Below, one piece after another: positions 38,028 through 46,838 of a stretch of 64,000 bases of DNA (positions are counted from its first letter, which is position 1; each line of letters begins with the position of its first letter). Source of the stretch: Moheibacter lacus (GTDB taxonomy: Bacteria; Bacteroidota; Bacteroidia; Flavobacteriales; Weeksellaceae). Under the pieces are notes generated by a model. That model was not told where the DNA came from. It was given only the letters and a program-made list of their open reading frames with translations, and did not search any database. The position numbers and the translations under genes were made by a program. Location: contig NZ_JACDZE010000004.1 in the NCBI RefSeq assembly GCF_014042165.1, positions 299,277 through 363,276 on the forward strand. Direction: 5' to 3'.

Positions 38028-38666
38028 ATGTCATTAGTAGGAAAAAAAGCCCCACAGTTTGTAGCTCCAGCAGTATTGGATGGAGAAGAAATCGTTTCAG
38101 ATTTTACATTGCCAATCGGTGAGAAAAACATTGTTTTGTTCTTTTATCCAAAGGATTTCACATTTGTTTGTCCAACTGAATTGCATGCATTTCAAGAGAA
38201 ATTGGCAGAATTTGAAAAAAGAGATGCTGTGGTTGTTGGTGTTTCGACAGACTCAGAAGAAACGCATTTGGCATGGTTGAACACTGCAAAGGACAACGGA
38301 GGAATCCAAGGAATTACCTATCCGGTAGTAGCTGATTTGGCGAAAACCATTTCGATGGATTATGGAGTTTTGGCGGGCGAATATGTGAATGATTATGAGA
38401 CAGATAGAATCGTTTTTGAAGGTCTTCCTATAGCTTATCGTGGAACTTTTATCATCGATAAAAATGGAGTTGTTCGTCATGAAACGATCAATGATTTGCC
38501 GTTGGGAAGAAACATCGACGAGTATGTACGTTTGTTGGATGCGATTTTGCATGTTGAGAAATTTGGAGAAGTTTGTCCGGCCAACTGGGAAGAAGGAAAA
38601 GCGGCGATGAATGCTACCAAAGAAGGAGTTGCGGAGTATTTGTCAACCAATGTTAATTTGAATTAA
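38028..38666 (+). CDS. Typical 2-Cys peroxiredoxin
   Basis: 212 residues. Reduces hydrogen peroxide and alkyl hydroperoxides. Peroxidatic Cys48 in FYPKDFTFVCPTEL and resolving Cys183 in GEVCPANW; GTFIIDKNGVVRH is typical of the AhpC/Prx1 branch. First gene of an operon with a thioredoxin 30 bases downstream, its likely reductant. Confidence 0.92.
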   Translation: MSLVGKKAPQFVAPAVLDGEEIVSDFTLPIGEKNIVLFFYPKDFTFVCPTELHAFQEKLAEFEKRDAVVVGVSTDSEETHLAWLNTAKDNGGIQGITYPVVADLAKTISMDYGVLAGEYVNDYETDRIVFEGLPIAYRGTFIIDKNGVVRHETINDLPLGRNIDEYVRLLDAILHVEKFGEVCPANWEEGKAAMNATKEGVAEYLSTNVNLN

Positions 38667-38696
38667 TTTAAGTTCGAATTAAAAAAAACGAAAATT

Positions 38697-39011
38697 ATGT
38701 TTGTAGAAATAGCAGAAGATAATTTACAAGAAGTTTTGAATCAGAACCCAAAGGTTTTGGTACAATTCGGAGCGACTTGGTGTGGAAACTGTAGGTTGTT
38801 AAAACCAAAAGTAAAGCGTTTGGCTGAAGCCTATCCTGAAATTCAATTCATTTATGTAGATGCAGAAAAATTTCCGGAAAGTAGAAAACTGGCTGAAGTC
38901 AACAATTTGCCCACATTTGCAATTTTCAAGGATGGAAAGTTTGTCAATCAGGTCGTTACCTCAAAAGAAGAACATTTAAAAGAGATTACAAATGAAATTG
39001 CCGGTTTATAA
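38697..39011 (+). CDS. Thioredoxin family protein (CGNC active site)
   Basis: 104 residues, minimal thioredoxin fold without signal peptide. The active site is WCGNC (Cys29, Cys32) instead of the usual WCGPC; cis-proline is in NNLPTFAIF. Likely electron donor to the adjacent peroxiredoxin. The last 20 bases overlap the next gene. Confidence 0.88.
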   Translation: MFVEIAEDNLQEVLNQNPKVLVQFGATWCGNCRLLKPKVKRLAEAYPEIQFIYVDAEKFPESRKLAEVNNLPTFAIFKDGKFVNQVVTSKEEHLKEITNEIAGL

Positions 39012-39240
39012 AAATTTAGCCAAATCAGCTTCCAATGAAGCCATGGAAAATGCTTTGGAAGTATTGGAGATTTATGCAGATTCGCCTGCTGTAAAAGAGG
39101 AGGAAAGAGATGCAATCGGCGAAATCATCTCCAATATCTGTGGCGCCATGGAGATGAAATCCATGATGGATAACGGAATGAGCGAACGGGATGCAGCCAA
39201 TCATTTTATGCAACGCGTTTTAAGTTCGATCGATAAGTAA
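38992..39240 (+). CDS. DUF6952-like small protein in Prx/Trx operon
   Basis: 82 residues, helical, no signal peptide (MKLPVYKNLAKSASNEAMEN). It starts inside the thioredoxin gene. A single Cys in SNICGAMEMKSMMDNGMSERDAA. This peroxiredoxin-thioredoxin-small protein order is conserved in Flavobacteriia; the third protein has no known function. Confidence 0.8.
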   Translation: MKLPVYKNLAKSASNEAMENALEVLEIYADSPAVKEEERDAIGEIISNICGAMEMKSMMDNGMSERDAANHFMQRVLSSIDK

Positions 39241-39270
39241 GTTTAAGTTTTTTCATAATTGATTGATTTT

Positions 39271-39305
39271 AACCCGAAAATTTAAGGATTTTCGGGTTTT
39301 TATTT
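39271..39305 (+). terminator. Rho-independent terminator of Prx operon
   Basis: Stem AACCCGAAAAT (39271-39281) with ATTTTCGGGTT (39288-39298), then a T-rich tract. Confidence 0.9.
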
Positions 39306-39357
39306 TTTTATGGGAATCGAAATTAAACCTGAATTTAACTAATCAGAACTTTTATTT

Positions 39358-39365
39358 TATATTTG
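39358..39365 (+). promoter_or_regulatory. Putative -7 element TATATTTG for pncB
   Basis: Exact TAnnTTTG match 41 bases before the pncB ATG; the -33 region is T-rich but lacks TTG at the right spacing. Confidence 0.4.
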
Positions 39366-39405
39366 AACTTTATGCAAATTTCTAACTTCGATTAACGAAC
39401 AAATA

Positions 39406-40572
39406 ATGAGTTTCAAATCCATATTAGACAACGATTTTTACAAATTCACCATGCAATATGCAGCTGTGAAATTGTATCCTGATACCCAAGCCAAATACGA
39501 ATTCATCAACCGTGGAAAGCACGAATTTCCTGAGGGTTTTGGAAAAGCCCTTCAAGAAAGAATTCATGAAATGGCGCAATTGGTTTTGACTCCTGAAGAA
39601 AAAATCTACCTGAAATTTACTTGTCCTTATCTGAATTCGGCTTATTTGGATTTTTTACAGGGTTATCGGTATGATCCGGCGGAAGTTCAAATTGAACAAA
39701 ATGGATCAGATGTATCGGTGAAAATTCATGGCTATTGGTACCGCACGATTTTATGGGAAGTTCCCATTCTATCTTTGATTTCTGAATTGTATTATGAATT
39801 GACTAATCAAGAGAGAGATGCTGATGAAAAAGTAGTGGAGACCGTGAAAAGAAAAGCAGAATCTTATCAAGAAATGGGCGTGAAAGTAGCGGAATTTGGG
39901 ACCAGAAGAAGGCATTCTTACGCGGTTCATCAATTGGTCGTAGATGCTTTAAAAGACTTTGGTGGAATTAGTTACGTAGGTACTAGTAATGTCCATTTTG
40001 CCATGACTTCTGGCGTAAAACCCATCGGAACCCATGCGCACGAATGGTTCATGTACCATGGTGCAAGATTTGGTTTTAAAGTAGCAAATGGTGTGAGTTT
40101 GGACCGTTGGGTGAATGTTTACCACGGAGATTTGGGAATTGCGCTGACTGATACGTACACGACCGAAGTGTTTTTTACGCAATTCAATAAAAAACTCGCC
40201 AAACTTTTTGATGGAGTTCGTCATGATAGCGGCGATCCGATTGAGTTCGCAGAAAAAACCATCGATCATTACAAAAGAATGGGGATAGATCCCATGCACA
40301 AAACCATCATTTTTTCAGATGGATTGAATCTCGAAAAGGTGAAATCGATAGCTGAAGCGACCAAAGATAAAATTGGAATTTCCTTTGGAATCGGGACCAA
40401 TCTGACCAATGATGTCGGACTTCAACCCATGAACATCGTGTTGAAATTGATTGCCATCGCCGAGCCCGATATTCCCTGGACCAATGTGGTCAAACTTTCT
40501 GACGAAAAAGGAAAACATACCGGTGATCCTAGGATGATCCATTTGGCCAAAGAGATTTTAGAGATTGATTAA
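39406..40572 (+). CDS. pncB: Nicotinate phosphoribosyltransferase
   Basis: 388 residues. Converts nicotinate and PRPP to nicotinate mononucleotide in NAD salvage. Signatures: DNDFYKFTMQYA at the N-terminus, EFGTRRRHSYAVHQ, GTSNVHFAM, GTHAHEWFM, DTYTTEVFF, GVRHDSGDPIEF and GIGTNLTND. Full length. Its stop lies two bases from the convergent DUF4197 gene. Confidence 0.95.
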   Translation: MSFKSILDNDFYKFTMQYAAVKLYPDTQAKYEFINRGKHEFPEGFGKALQERIHEMAQLVLTPEEKIYLKFTCPYLNSAYLDFLQGYRYDPAEVQIEQNGSDVSVKIHGYWYRTILWEVPILSLISELYYELTNQERDADEKVVETVKRKAESYQEMGVKVAEFGTRRRHSYAVHQLVVDALKDFGGISYVGTSNVHFAMTSGVKPIGTHAHEWFMYHGARFGFKVANGVSLDRWVNVYHGDLGIALTDTYTTEVFFTQFNKKLAKLFDGVRHDSGDPIEFAEKTIDHYKRMGIDPMHKTIIFSDGLNLEKVKSIAEATKDKIGISFGIGTNLTNDVGLQPMNIVLKLIAIAEPDIPWTNVVKLSDEKGKHTGDPRMIHLAKEILEID

Positions 40573-40580
40573 AATCAATC
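40563..40580. terminator. Palindrome at convergent stops
   Basis: GATTGATT-AA-AATCAATC spans both stop codons of pncB (+) and the DUF4197 gene (-). A short perfect stem, but no T-tract; at most a weak transcription barrier. Confidence 0.3.
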
Positions 40581-41300
40581 CTGTAATCCAAATACTTCTT
40601 GTAAAAGTGGGGTAGTACGCATTCCTATGTTGTTCCGGATTCCGGATTCTTTTTCAGCGACCATTTTGAAAACACCGTTGATGGCTTGTTCTGTAACATA
40701 AGCATTCAAATCGGTGGTTACATTTTGTCCTGTAAACGTATTGTATTTGGTGATTATTTGATTCCAAATTTTATCCGCACCTACTTTTCCTAATGAATTT
40801 TGGACTTTGGGTTCAAATGCGGTGAACAATTGGGTAGAGGTTTTGGATTGTAAATATTGCGTTGCCGAATTGTCTCCACCGAGAAGAATTCCTTTGGCAT
40901 CATTAAAAGTCATCGTCGTAATGGCATTGGTAAAAATAGGAGCGGCTTCTGTCACGGCATCTTCCGCAGCGCGGTTTAGTAGCTTCAAACCTTCATCAGC
41001 CAAACTTCCTAAACCGATATCACGTAAAGTTTTATCAACTTTTTGAAGTTCTTGTGGCAATAGAATTTTGGTCATGCTGTTTCCGAAATATCCGTCTTTT
41101 TGTCCTAATTTCTGAACACCTTCTTGAACGCCAAACTCAAGTGCTTTTTTCAGACCCTGTGAAATTCGAAGGCTCGTTGTGCCTCCGATCCCGGCTGTGC
41201 TTGTGTCAGTTGGCATTTGCGAAGCGATTTGTTGTAATTCAGTACAGGATTGGAAAGTGATTCCAGTCAAAAGCAATAAAGTGAATATGGATCTTTTCAT
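40575..41300 (-). CDS. DUF4197 lipoprotein
   Basis: 241 residues. Lipoprotein signal ending in TFQSC (Cys19). The mature part matches DUF4197: SLRISQGLKKALEFGVQEGVQKL, then LPQELQKVDKTLRDIGLG and long helices (TYVTEQAINGVF-like AYVTEQAINGVFKMVAEKE). Widespread in Bacteroidota; function unknown. Convergent with pncB, gap of two bases. Confidence 0.85.
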   Translation of the reverse strand: MKRSIFTLLLLTGITFQSCTELQQIASQMPTDTSTAGIGGTTSLRISQGLKKALEFGVQEGVQKLGQKDGYFGNSMTKILLPQELQKVDKTLRDIGLGSLADEGLKLLNRAAEDAVTEAAPIFTNAITTMTFNDAKGILLGGDNSATQYLQSKTSTQLFTAFEPKVQNSLGKVGADKIWNQIITKYNTFTGQNVTTDLNAYVTEQAINGVFKMVAEKESGIRNNIGMRTTPLLQEVFGLQD

Positions 41301-41537
41301 TTTTTCGGTTTTTGTTTGAACCCTTTACAATTTTTGTACCGATTAATGAAAAGAGGTTTTTAAACGTATAAAACCTAGAAAAAAAGCGGAAGCAGGATTT
41401 AATTGTAAATCGTCAGTAAAAATGGAAACATTTTACTGTTTATTCGTCAACATTGTCGTGTAGTTATTCGTTGGTACGGTTGTCCTACCATTGCCGCTAA
41501 CGTTCCGTGACTTTGCGTACGTGCGGGATTTTATTCT

Positions 41538-41625
41538 GGTGTTCGTGAACTTCGTTTGTGCGGCTGGCTATAATTGAATTAAAAAAATGCTCTGTGGGGA
41601 AATGCTTTTCGCAATCACGAACACC
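41538..41625. repeat. Inverted repeat, possible degenerate attC-like site
   Basis: GGTGTTCGTGA (41538-41548) and TCACGAACACC (41615-41625) are perfect reverse complements. Outer sequences GCCGCTAACGTTCCG (left) and ACCCGTTGTTTGG (right) recall the attC-like cores at 54-64 kb, but the outer arms pair poorly. Confidence 0.45.
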
Positions 41626-41760
41626 ATTTATAGTACCCGTTGTTTGGGCAAAAATATTATTTCAAATCAATAGAAAAACAATCCTAAAAGTAATTTCTTC
41701 ATACTACAAACCAATTGATTGGTACAAAAGTAAACTAACCCTTCAAATAATAGTCTATTA

Positions 41761-41793
41761 ATGTACTTTAATTAAAAATAAATAGTACATTTG
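41761..41793 (+). promoter_or_regulatory. Carotenoid operon promoter with overlapping palindrome (candidate MarR operator)
   Basis: TACATTTG at 41786-41793 matches the -7 consensus and lies 19 bases before the MarR ATG. An inverted repeat ATGTACT (41761-41767) / AGTACAT (41784-41790) overlaps the -7 element and reaches towards -33. A regulator bound here would block the polymerase, so autoregulation by the adjacent MarR protein is the simplest reading. Confidence 0.6.
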
Positions 41794-41812
41794 TATTCTA
41801 AAATCAGTTAAA

Positions 41813-42469
41813 ATGAATTATCGTTTGGTAAAAGATGTAATAGATTTAGTTCAGGAATTTGAGATTGAAACCAACAATAACAACGATTTTGAAACATCTG
41901 TTCAAGGGTTTAAAAATTGGATTTCGACAAACAATAACACTATCGTTAATGAACCGAATTGGGAAGGGAAAGAAAATGGAAGAAGTGCCGAAAGCGTTAT
42001 TAACACCTTGATTGTGCATTTGAATAGGTATGCAAAAAGCTATTCCAAGTCAGCAATTTTTGGGTCGAATTTTTCTACGCAGGAAGATTTTACTTACCTG
42101 ATCAATCTCAAAGCTTTTGGCGAAATGTCAAAAATGGATTTGATCAAAAAAAACGTACACGAAAAGCCGGTTGGAATGCAGATTATCAATCGTTTAATCA
42201 ATCAAGGTTGGATTGAACAGCGGAATTCTAAAACGGATAAGCGAAGTAAAGTGATTTCAATTTCTGAAACAGGTCTTCAAGCTTTGGGAAACCAAATGGA
42301 TAAAATACGAAAAGCTACTTCCATCGTTACCGGAAATTTATCACAAAATGAAAAAATGGAATTGATACGCTTACTCAATAAGCTCGATAATTTTCATCAA
42401 CCGATTTATGATAGAAATATTGATACGAAGAATTTATTGGAAGAAGCATTTAAAGATTTCAAAAAATGA
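41813..42469 (+). CDS. MarR family transcriptional regulator
   Basis: 218 residues, longer than the usual ~145 because of an extra N-terminal helical region of about 60 residues. The winged helix is about 90-155: MSKMDLIKKNVHEKPVGMQIINRLINQGWIEQ, with the wing in RNSKTDKRSKVISISETG. First gene of the carotenoid operon; its stop overlaps the crtI start (ATGA). Likely controls its own operon through the palindrome in front of it; the signal is unknown. Confidence 0.85.
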   Translation: MNYRLVKDVIDLVQEFEIETNNNNDFETSVQGFKNWISTNNNTIVNEPNWEGKENGRSAESVINTLIVHLNRYAKSYSKSAIFGSNFSTQEDFTYLINLKAFGEMSKMDLIKKNVHEKPVGMQIINRLINQGWIEQRNSKTDKRSKVISISETGLQALGNQMDKIRKATSIVTGNLSQNEKMELIRLLNKLDNFHQPIYDRNIDTKNLLEEAFKDFKK

Positions 42470-43938
42470 AAAACAAGATTGCCATAATAGGTTCAGGGTT
42501 TTCCGGATTGTCGGCTGCTGCTTATGCGGCAAAAGCGGGTCATGAAGTTCATGTTTTTGAAAAACACGATCAGCCGGGTGGTAGAGCCAGACAATTTACC
42601 ACAGCGCAAGGTTTTGTTTTTGACATGGGACCAAGCTGGTATTGGATGCCTGATATTATGGATAAATTTTTTGCTGATTTCGGTTATAAAACTTCTGATT
42701 TTTTTGATTTAATTTCCTTAAATCCTCAGTTTGAGATGATTTTTTCTGATGAGAAAATGAATGTTCCTGAAAATTTTGAAGACTTAAAAGTGCTGTTTGA
42801 AACGATAGAAAAAGGTGCAGGCGTTCAATTAGAAAAATTTATGCAGTCGGCAAAGTACAAATACGAGGTAGGTATGAAAGACTTCGTTACAAAACCTAGC
42901 CACAGTTGGTTAGAATTTGTATCTCCCAAAATTGCGAAAAGTGCATTGAAATTAAATTTGCTCACAAATTTCAGAACCTATGTTGGCAGCTACTTTAAAG
43001 ATGAGAAGTTACGAACGCTGATGGAATTTCCTGTTATTTTTTTAGGAGCATCGCCAAAAAATATTCCAGCATTGTACAGTCTGATGAATTATGGAGGCTA
43101 CGCATTGGGTACGCATTATCCGATGGGAGGATTTTACCAATTGGTATTGGCAATGCAGCAGGTTGCAGAAAAACAAGGAGCAATTTTCCACTTTAATAAA
43201 ACGGTTGAGAAAATCAATACGAGCCATAACAAAATATCTTCTTTGCAGATAAATGGAGAAAATATAGCTTTTGATACCGTAATCGCTTCTTCAGATTATC
43301 ATCACACCGAAACACTTTTAGAGGAGGGATTAAGGAATTACACCGAAGAATATTGGCAAAGCAGAACTTTTGCACCATCAAGTTTGATATTTTATTTGGG
43401 TATAAATCAAACTGTTTCGAACCTCAAACACCACACACTATTTTTTGAAAACGATTTAGACGAGCATATTGATTGTATTTATGGAGAAAAAAAATGGCCA
43501 GAAAAACCACTGTTCTATGCTTGTTGTCCTTCTAAAACAGATAAGATTGTTGCCCCAAAAGGTAAAGAAAATCTGTTCTTATTGATGCCTTTGGCGATTG
43601 GTATTAATGACGATGAAAAAAACAGGGAAAAGTATTTAACCGAAATGCTTTCTCGAATTGAAAAACATACTGGAATGATTGGTTTGGCTTCAAAAATTGA
43701 GTATCAAAGAAGTTACTGCGTAAAGGACTTTGTGCAGGATTACAATGCCTATGGCGGGAATGCGTATGGTTTGGCAAACACCCTTCATCAAACAGCGGTT
43801 TTGAAGCCGAAAATGAGAAATAAAAAAGTAAATAATCTATTTTATACCGGTCAGTTGACCGTTCCAGGTCCTGGCGTTCCACCGTCCATTATATCGGGTA
43901 AAATAGTAGCTAACGAAATAACCAAATTCAAGAACTGA
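42466..43938 (+). CDS. crtI: Phytoene desaturase
   Basis: 490 residues, CrtI-type FAD enzyme that converts phytoene to lycopene at the membrane. Dinucleotide-binding motif IIGSGFSGLSAAAYAAKAG at residues 7-25 and PGGRARQF; FDMGPSWYW follows. The C-terminal family signature is LFYTGQLTVPGPGVPPSIISG. Overlaps the MarR gene by four bases and is followed by crtB after five bases. Confidence 0.95.
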   Translation: MKNKIAIIGSGFSGLSAAAYAAKAGHEVHVFEKHDQPGGRARQFTTAQGFVFDMGPSWYWMPDIMDKFFADFGYKTSDFFDLISLNPQFEMIFSDEKMNVPENFEDLKVLFETIEKGAGVQLEKFMQSAKYKYEVGMKDFVTKPSHSWLEFVSPKIAKSALKLNLLTNFRTYVGSYFKDEKLRTLMEFPVIFLGASPKNIPALYSLMNYGGYALGTHYPMGGFYQLVLAMQQVAEKQGAIFHFNKTVEKINTSHNKISSLQINGENIAFDTVIASSDYHHTETLLEEGLRNYTEEYWQSRTFAPSSLIFYLGINQTVSNLKHHTLFFENDLDEHIDCIYGEKKWPEKPLFYACCPSKTDKIVAPKGKENLFLLMPLAIGINDDEKNREKYLTEMLSRIEKHTGMIGLASKIEYQRSYCVKDFVQDYNAYGGNAYGLANTLHQTAVLKPKMRNKKVNNLFYTGQLTVPGPGVPPSIISGKIVANEITKFKN

Positions 43939-43943
43939 GTAAT

Positions 43944-44780
43944 ATGAAACAGCTATTCGACGAACTTTCTTACTCGGTAAGTAAGATCACAACAGAAAAA
44001 TACAGCACAAGTTTTTCCTTGGGTATTTTGGCATTAAAGCCTTCTATCCGCAACGCTATTTACGCTATTTACGGCTATGTGAGACTGGCGGATGAAATTG
44101 TAGATAGTTTTCACGAGTACGATAAAGAAAAACTGTTAAACAGATTAAAAATTGAAACTCAAAACGCCTTAGAAGAAAAGATTTCATTGAATCCCATTTT
44201 ACAATCCTTTCAGGAAACAGTGCATAAATATGAAATTGATACGGTTCTTATCGAGCAATTTCTTAATAGTATGGAAATGGATCTGCAAAAAATTGATTAC
44301 AACTCAGCATTGTACAATGAATACATTTTTGGTTCTGCCGAAGTAGTGGGCTTGATGTGTTTACAGGTTTTTACGGAAGGAAACAAAGAGAAATTTGACG
44401 AGTTAAAACCGTATGCCATGAAATTAGGTTCTGCTTTTCAGAAGATAAATTTTTTAAGAGATTTGAAAGACGATTATCAAATTTTAGGCAGAACTTATTT
44501 TCCGAATGTAGATATGTGCGTGTTTGATAATTACCTTAAATACCAAATTGAAAAAGAGATAGAAGAGGAATTTAAAGAAGCATTAATCGGCATTAAAAAA
44601 CTTCCAAATTCGTCTATGTTCGGTGTGTATTTGGCGTATAAGTATTACATTTCTTTGTTTAAGAAAATAAAAAGTAAAACTTCCTCCGAAATATTAAATA
44701 ATAGGATTCGGGTTTCCAATCATCAAAAAATATTTGTGGCTTTTAAAAGTTATTTAAGGTATAAAGTAGCGTTTTTGTAA
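43944..44780 (+). CDS. crtB: Phytoene synthase
   Basis: 278 residues. Condenses two geranylgeranyl diphosphates to phytoene. Aspartate-rich motifs: DEIVD at 50-54 and NFLRDLKDDY further on; the N-terminal TSFSLGILAL is also typical. Its stop TAA shares its last A with the ATG of the next gene. Same operon as crtI. Confidence 0.95.
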   Translation: MKQLFDELSYSVSKITTEKYSTSFSLGILALKPSIRNAIYAIYGYVRLADEIVDSFHEYDKEKLLNRLKIETQNALEEKISLNPILQSFQETVHKYEIDTVLIEQFLNSMEMDLQKIDYNSALYNEYIFGSAEVVGLMCLQVFTEGNKEKFDELKPYAMKLGSAFQKINFLRDLKDDYQILGRTYFPNVDMCVFDNYLKYQIEKEIEEEFKEALIGIKKLPNSSMFGVYLAYKYYISLFKKIKSKTSSEILNNRIRVSNHQKIFVAFKSYLRYKVAFL

Positions 44781-45233
44781 TGAAAATCTTGATGTTGCTT
44801 TTAAGTATTTTTTTCATGAATTTTTCCTTTAAAAATTCAGATTTGAACGAGGTTAGGTCGAGTTATAGCAAAGCCGTTCTGGATAAAAAAACTGTGTGAA
44901 AAGATGATTGAGGAATTGGAACTTTCTAAAGAAAAATCGGTGATAGCTTTGGCCTATCTTGGTGCTTATCAAACGAGTTGGGCAAATCATGTTTTTAATC
45001 CACTGAGCAAACTTGCTACTTTTAAGAAAGGAAAGAATAACATTGAATTAGCCAATAGTAAAGAACCTGAAAATGTTGAAATTAGTTATATCCGGTTTTC
45101 GGTTCAGAAAAATTCACCTTCTTTTTTGGGGTTCAACAACAACTTAAAAGAAGACAGGGATTTTCTTAAAAACAAAAAAAAAAACATCAATTCAGATTTG
45201 CTTCAAAAAAACATTGAAACACTCTTAAAGTAA
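44780..45233 (+). pseudogene. Frameshifted conserved hypothetical gene of the carotenoid operon
   Basis: An ATG at 44780 overlaps the crtB stop and begins a signal-like peptide (MKILMLLLSIFFMNFSFKNS). After 39 residues the frame meets TGA at 44897, just past an A7 run (about 44885-44891). Removing one A gives a continuous protein of about 150 residues (..KKLCEKMIEELELSKEKS.. to ..ETLLK at 45233), which looks like a single secreted helical protein (ALAYLGAYQTSWANHVFNPLSKL). So it is a real gene broken by one extra A, a slippage-decoded gene, or a sequencing error. Function unknown; the position is tight within the operon. Confidence 0.75.
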
Positions 45234-45239
45234 TTAATT

Positions 45240-45701
45240 ATGAAACATGAATTATACAGAGAACAACAATTGAATTGTGATTTACAAACCGCTTGGGATT
45301 TTTTTTCATCACCGATGAATTTGCCAAAAATAACCCCAAAAAATATGGCATTTACCGTGTTATCTGAACAAAAAACAAATACAATTTTTGAAGGAATGAT
45401 AATCGATTACACGGTTTCACCATTGTTTGGCATTCCCTTGAAATGGAAAACAAGAATTACCGAGGTAATTCCCAATAAGAGTTTTACGGATTTTCAGGAA
45501 AAAGGGCCTTACAAATTATGGAACCATCACCACGAATTTATACCCAACGAAAAAGGTGTGTTCATGATAGATAAAGTCGATTATGAATTGCCTTTCGGAG
45601 TTTTAGGAAATATAGCCCACGCTTTATTTGTAAAAAAGAAATTAGAAAAAATATTTAATTATAGGTTTCATGTTTTAGAAAACCTCTTCAACAAAAATTA
45701 A
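45240..45701 (+). CDS. SRPBCC family protein
   Basis: 153 residues with the START/Bet v1-like pattern: ELYREQQLNCDLQTAWDFFSSPMNLPKITP at the N-terminus, ending YRFHVLENLF. Family members bind hydrophobic ligands; one of this type recurs in flavobacterial carotenoid operons, so lipid or carotenoid handling is plausible. It begins six bases after the previous gene and ends one base before crtZ. Confidence 0.85.
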   Translation: MKHELYREQQLNCDLQTAWDFFSSPMNLPKITPKNMAFTVLSEQKTNTIFEGMIIDYTVSPLFGIPLKWKTRITEVIPNKSFTDFQEKGPYKLWNHHHEFIPNEKGVFMIDKVDYELPFGVLGNIAHALFVKKKLEKIFNYRFHVLENLFNKN

Positions 45702-45702
45702 A

Positions 45703-46161
45703 ATGAAAATAGTACTTGTTATACTTGTTTTTATACTGATGGAAGGAGCTACATGGCTTATTCATAAGTATATTATGCACGGATTTTTATGGGTTTTACA
45801 CCGAGATCACCATGACCATAGCAACAATGGTGAATTAGAAAAAAACGATTGGTTTTTTGTGATTTTCGCAATCCCCACTATTGCGTTGATGTATTTCGGG
45901 TCATTAGAAAACTATAATTATTTGTTTTTTATCGGCTTGGGAATTATGCTCTACGGAATGGCTTATTTTTTTGTGCATGATATTTTTATTCATCAACGGA
46001 TAAAGTTTTTCACACACACTAAAAACGCTTATTTTTTAGCACTTCGCAGAGCACACAAGCAGCATCACAAACATTTAGGAAAAGAAGATGGAGAATGTTT
46101 TGGGTTTTTATATGTGCCGTTGAAGTATTTTAAAATGTATTTTAAATCGGCTAAATCATGA
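45703..46161 (+). CDS. crtZ: Beta-carotene hydroxylase
   Basis: 152 residues, membrane di-iron hydroxylase of the fatty-acid hydroxylase superfamily, about four hydrophobic segments. Histidine boxes: HKYIMH (21-26), HRDHH (33-37), HDIFIH and HKQHHKH. Converts beta-carotene to zeaxanthin. Its end overlaps the lycopene cyclase start by four bases. Confidence 0.92.
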   Translation: MKIVLVILVFILMEGATWLIHKYIMHGFLWVLHRDHHDHSNNGELEKNDWFFVIFAIPTIALMYFGSLENYNYLFFIGLGIMLYGMAYFFVHDIFIHQRIKFFTHTKNAYFLALRRAHKQHHKHLGKEDGECFGFLYVPLKYFKMYFKSAKS

Positions 46162-46838
46162 TGGCTTACACTTACGCACTCATATTGTTTTTCACTATCA
46201 TCATTTGCTTTATAGCATCTTTTGACAAAAGAATTCAATTCCATCTTCAATTTGGTTCATTCCTAAAAGCTGCCATTTTGGTAGCCATTCCTTTTATCGC
46301 TTGGGATATATGGTTTACGGCTCAAGGTGTTTGGTGGTTTAATACAGATTATACCCTTGGAATTTCGTTTTTTGGTTTGCCTTTGGAAGAAATTTTATTC
46401 TTTATTTGCATTCCGTTCTCTTGCATTTTTACCTATTACACCATTGATAAATACTACAAATGGGAAGCCTTAAGTGCTTTTAATAATTTATTGGTTTTTG
46501 TAAGCATTATTATTTTGTCGGTTGTCGGCTTATTGCATACAGACAAAATATACACCCTCATTACAACAATAGTTACGATACTTACATTGATCTATTTGCA
46601 TTTTATTGCTAAAGTAGATTGGCTTACGAAAGCATCTTTGGTTTTTATGCTTCTTATGCTTGGTTTTTTTCCGGTTAATGGGGTATTAACCGGTAGTTTT
46701 ATTGAAAATCCGATTGTTAATTATAATCCAAAAGATTTTTTGGGAATACGAATGTTTACCATTCCTATTGAAGATGCAGTTTATGGTTACTCTCAATTTT
46801 TATTAGTGCTTTATTTTTTCAAAAAAATTATAAAATGA
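46158..46838 (+). CDS. Lycopene cyclase, CrtYcd-type membrane protein
   Basis: 226 residues with six or seven membrane segments. It looks like a fused pair of lycopene-cyclase domains: first GLPLEEILFFICIPFSC (about 72-88), second IPIEDAVYGYSQFLLVL (about 201-217), each with the acidic PxEE/PxED pair. Such proteins cyclise lycopene to beta-carotene. The ATG at 46158 is used because of the four-base overlap with crtZ; a second ATG directly follows. Overlaps the lipocalin gene by four bases. Confidence 0.88.
   Translation: MMAYTYALILFFTIIICFIASFDKRIQFHLQFGSFLKAAILVAIPFIAWDIWFTAQGVWWFNTDYTLGISFFGLPLEEILFFICIPFSCIFTYYTIDKYYKWEALSAFNNLLVFVSIIILSVVGLLHTDKIYTLITTIVTILTLIYLHFIAKVDWLTKASLVFMLLMLGFFPVNGVLTGSFIENPIVNYNPKDFLGIRMFTIPIEDAVYGYSQFLLVLYFFKKIIK

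Larger units (their letters stand above)
41301..41812. other. 512-bp gene-free region upstream of the carotenoid operon
   Basis: No convincing gene. It holds a long imperfect inverted-repeat region (about 41450-41645) with attC-like cores CTAACG (41499-41504) and CGTTG (41638-41642), a perfect 11-bp inner stem, and the carotenoid operon promoter/operator at 41761-41793. A short frame at 41558-41761 has no family resemblance and was not called. Confidence 0.6.

Noticed and set aside
41558..41761. A 67-codon open frame in the spacer before the carotenoid operon
   Set aside because: It lies across an inverted repeat, has no recognisable family, no ribosome binding site and ends in operator DNA.
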